6,993 nucleotides of DNA. Origin: an uncultured Paracoccaceae bacterium (GTDB taxonomy: Bacteria > Pseudomonadota > Alphaproteobacteria > Rhodobacterales > Rhodobacteraceae). The DNA is taken from NCBI GenBank assembly GCA_937900975.1, contig CALCPC010000156.1, positions 1 through 6,993 of the forward strand, read 5' to 3'. The notes below the pieces were generated by a model that saw only the letters and a list, made by a program, of their open reading frames with translations, was not told the origin of the DNA and did not search any database. The translations under genes and the position numbers were made by a program. Below are positions 5,871-6,993 of the stretch, piece by piece. Each line of letters begins with the position of its first letter. Position 1 is the first letter of the stretch.

Positions 5871-6659
5871 TCATACCGATGCCGCCGAATGCGCGCCTGC
5901 GTCCAGCGCTGCTGAAAGCTCTGGCAGCGCGTATTGGCGCAGGTGCGCGACAACGCCCGCTGCGCTGCCGCCGAAATCGGCGCGGAACCAATCGTAGATC
6001 GACGACAGCACCAACCCTTCGGCGGACACCGTCACACCGCGCGGGTGAATGCCATAGGCCCGCGCGCCGGCGTCCAGCAACGCCGCCAACCGGGCGGCCG
6101 TGAACGGCCGCGGCGCAAGGTCGGGACAGCCGAGTGCCGCGCAATTGACCGCGTAATGCACCCGTGGATCCTGCCACACCGGCCGAAGGATCCCATGCTC
6201 AATATCGTCGAGCGACAGCGGTCTGCCCGCCACCTCCACCAATTTCGTGCGCCAAGGACCGGCAGAAAAGAGGCCGCCGCCGATGTCGCGGATGCTGCCC
6301 ACCGGGAAATTTGCCAGCACCACTTGGACGGTGATCGCATTGTAAAGATTGGCCCAATACGCGAACGCCGCGGAAGAGTTGAGCGTGGTTGGGTCCACCC
6401 GCGTCATCGCGGTGACGTAGGCGTCAACCTCTCGCTTTGCGGTGGCGCGATAGTTGAACCGCGCGATCCCATCGCTGCCGCGGGTTATCCCGCGGTCCAA
6501 GATCCGCGCCCAGGCGCCATGGTCGGGGTCGCCACTGGAGCCGAATTGCCGCCAAGGCCCGTCGATCAGGCGAGACCGCGGGGCCGCTGCCGCAACCGTC
6601 GGAACGAGCGTTGCCGCGCCGAACAGGCCAAGGCTGAGGCGTCGCGAAATTGGGGTCAT
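5871..6659 (-). CDS. DUF547 domain-containing exported protein
   Basis: The 262-aa protein belongs to DUF547, a family related to papain/transglutaminase-like folds with no confirmed activity. Family motifs are AYWANLYNAITVQVV (100-114), DDIEHGILRP (151-160), VHYAVNCAALGCPDL (167-181, with Cys173 and Cys178) and SSIYDWFRADFGG (219-231). The N-terminus SRRLSLGLFGAATL (5-18), ending in Ala-rich residues near 22-26, resembles a twin-arginine (Tat) signal, so it is probably exported to the periplasm; a Sec signal is also possible. An AGGAGG ribosome site (complement of 6664-6669) four bases before the ATG is the strongest in the window and fixes the start. The barrel gene follows on the same strand after 115 bp. 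Copy 3 of the repeat lies about 230 bp upstream. Confidence 0.9.
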   Translation of the reverse strand: MTPISRRLSLGLFGAATLVPTVAAAAPRSRLIDGPWRQFGSSGDPDHGAWARILDRGITRGSDGIARFNYRATAKREVDAYVTAMTRVDPTTLNSSAAFAYWANLYNAITVQVVLANFPVGSIRDIGGGLFSAGPWRTKLVEVAGRPLSLDDIEHGILRPVWQDPRVHYAVNCAALGCPDLAPRPFTAARLAALLDAGARAYGIHPRGVTVSAEGLVLSSIYDWFRADFGGSAAGVVAHLRQYALPELSAALDAGAHSAASV

Positions 6660-6892
6660 GGAACCTCCTCCCTTGATTTGGGCAAGATGACGGATCGGCG
6701 GAAAGAAGCAACGCAGCCTCTCAGCCTTGTGACACCGCGTCAGCGCCGGGCGCGATCCGGTGCAAAAGCGTGGGCCCGGCCTAGGGTTTCGGGCAGGGCC
6801 CCTTCCCCGCCCCTATGGACCGGCGCCCCGCCGGGGACACGCGTTCAGCCGGCGCTGCGACGGCCGCTCCAAGTCGCGCTTGCGGCGCGCGC
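6660..6892. other. DUF547 upstream region, no gene recognised
   Basis: This 233-bp GC-rich stretch holds the AGGAGG site for the DUF547 gene at its left end and presumably its promoter, which I could not identify by eye. An open frame on the plus strand running through here is a shadow that continues from the antisense of DUF547. Confidence 0.4.
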
Positions 6893-6993
6893 TAGAGCAT
6901 TTTCCGTTCAAAGCAGGTCAGTCATCATCAGAAAACGCTTTCAAGATCAGCATCCTGCTGATCTTGAGACAGCGATTTCTGATCCAATGTGAA
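6893..6993. repeat. Palindromic MITE-like repeat, copy 3 (cut by window end)
   Basis: The first 101 bases of the element are present, starting with TA (6893-6894) and GAGCATTTTCCGTTCA. They align without gaps to 4727-4827 and differ at four positions, all in the left half: three adjacent ones (TGA in copy 2, CAG here) after the inverted repeat, and one near the central stem (CGCGTTC against CGCTTTC). The remaining 14 bases would lie beyond the window. This copy is intergenic and does not touch a stop codon on the visible side. Confidence 0.85.

Noticed and set aside
5934..6992. 352-codon plus-strand open frame reaching the window end
   Set aside because: It is antisense to the DUF547 gene, which has clear family motifs and a strong ribosome site. 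The frame then runs through non-coding sequence into the repeat.
1..6993. Small circular replicon closed by the 38-base identical ends
   Set aside because: The shared bases belong to a repeat with another copy inside the window, and the content is housekeeping without replication or mobilisation genes.
1..6993. CRISPR array
   Set aside because: The three repeat copies are kilobases apart and form a 111-bp palindrome with TA flanks, not short repeats with regular spacers.

Overview
This GC-rich window looks like a piece of an alphaproteobacterial chromosome, most likely Rhodobacteraceae. The reasons are the class I purE-purK pair preceded by a DUF465 (YdcH-like) gene, the IbpA-type small heat-shock gene followed directly by a DUF1150 gene, and an LpxQ-like outer-membrane barrel. 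Taxonomy is inferred from family resemblance only. Both window ends lie inside copies of one repeat and share 38 identical bases, so this is probably a draft contig broken at repeats.

Layout: (1) 1-52, right half of a palindromic repeat. (2) 50-2380, minus strand, probably one transcription unit: DUF465 protein, purE, purK (purE and purK overlap by 8 bp), then a hypothetical multi-pass membrane protein whose stop codon lies in the repeat. (3) 2381-2502, divergent control region with a good sigma-32-type promoter for the heat-shock gene and a possible housekeeping promoter for DUF465-purEK on the other strand, overlapping it. (4) 2503-3148, plus strand: hsp20 (class A) and DUF1150, 4 bp apart. 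(5) 3149-3454, no gene seen. (6) 3455-4729, plus strand: EPSP synthase (aroA type) with all recognisable active-site residues. (7) 4727-4841, the only complete copy of the repeat, beginning on the aroA stop codon. (8) 4842-5083, no gene. (9) 5084-5755, minus strand: outer-membrane beta-barrel, LpxQ-like. (10) 5871-6659, minus strand: DUF547 protein with a Tat-like signal. (11) 6660-6892, no gene. (12) 6893-6993, third copy of the repeat, cut by the window end.

Most genes are housekeeping: purine synthesis (AIR to CAIR), aromatic amino-acid synthesis, proteostasis and envelope functions. The least ordinary feature is the repeat: a 111-bp near-palindrome with 16-bp terminal inverted repeats flanked by TA, which resembles a non-autonomous IS630/Tc1-mariner-type MITE. 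Two of the three copies sit exactly on the stop codon of a neighbouring gene. Because the element begins with G, insertion at the TA of a stop codon rebuilds TAG. This suggests stop codons act as neutral landing sites for the element in a GC-rich genome. I saw no CRISPR array, rRNA or tRNA, phage gene or transposase gene.
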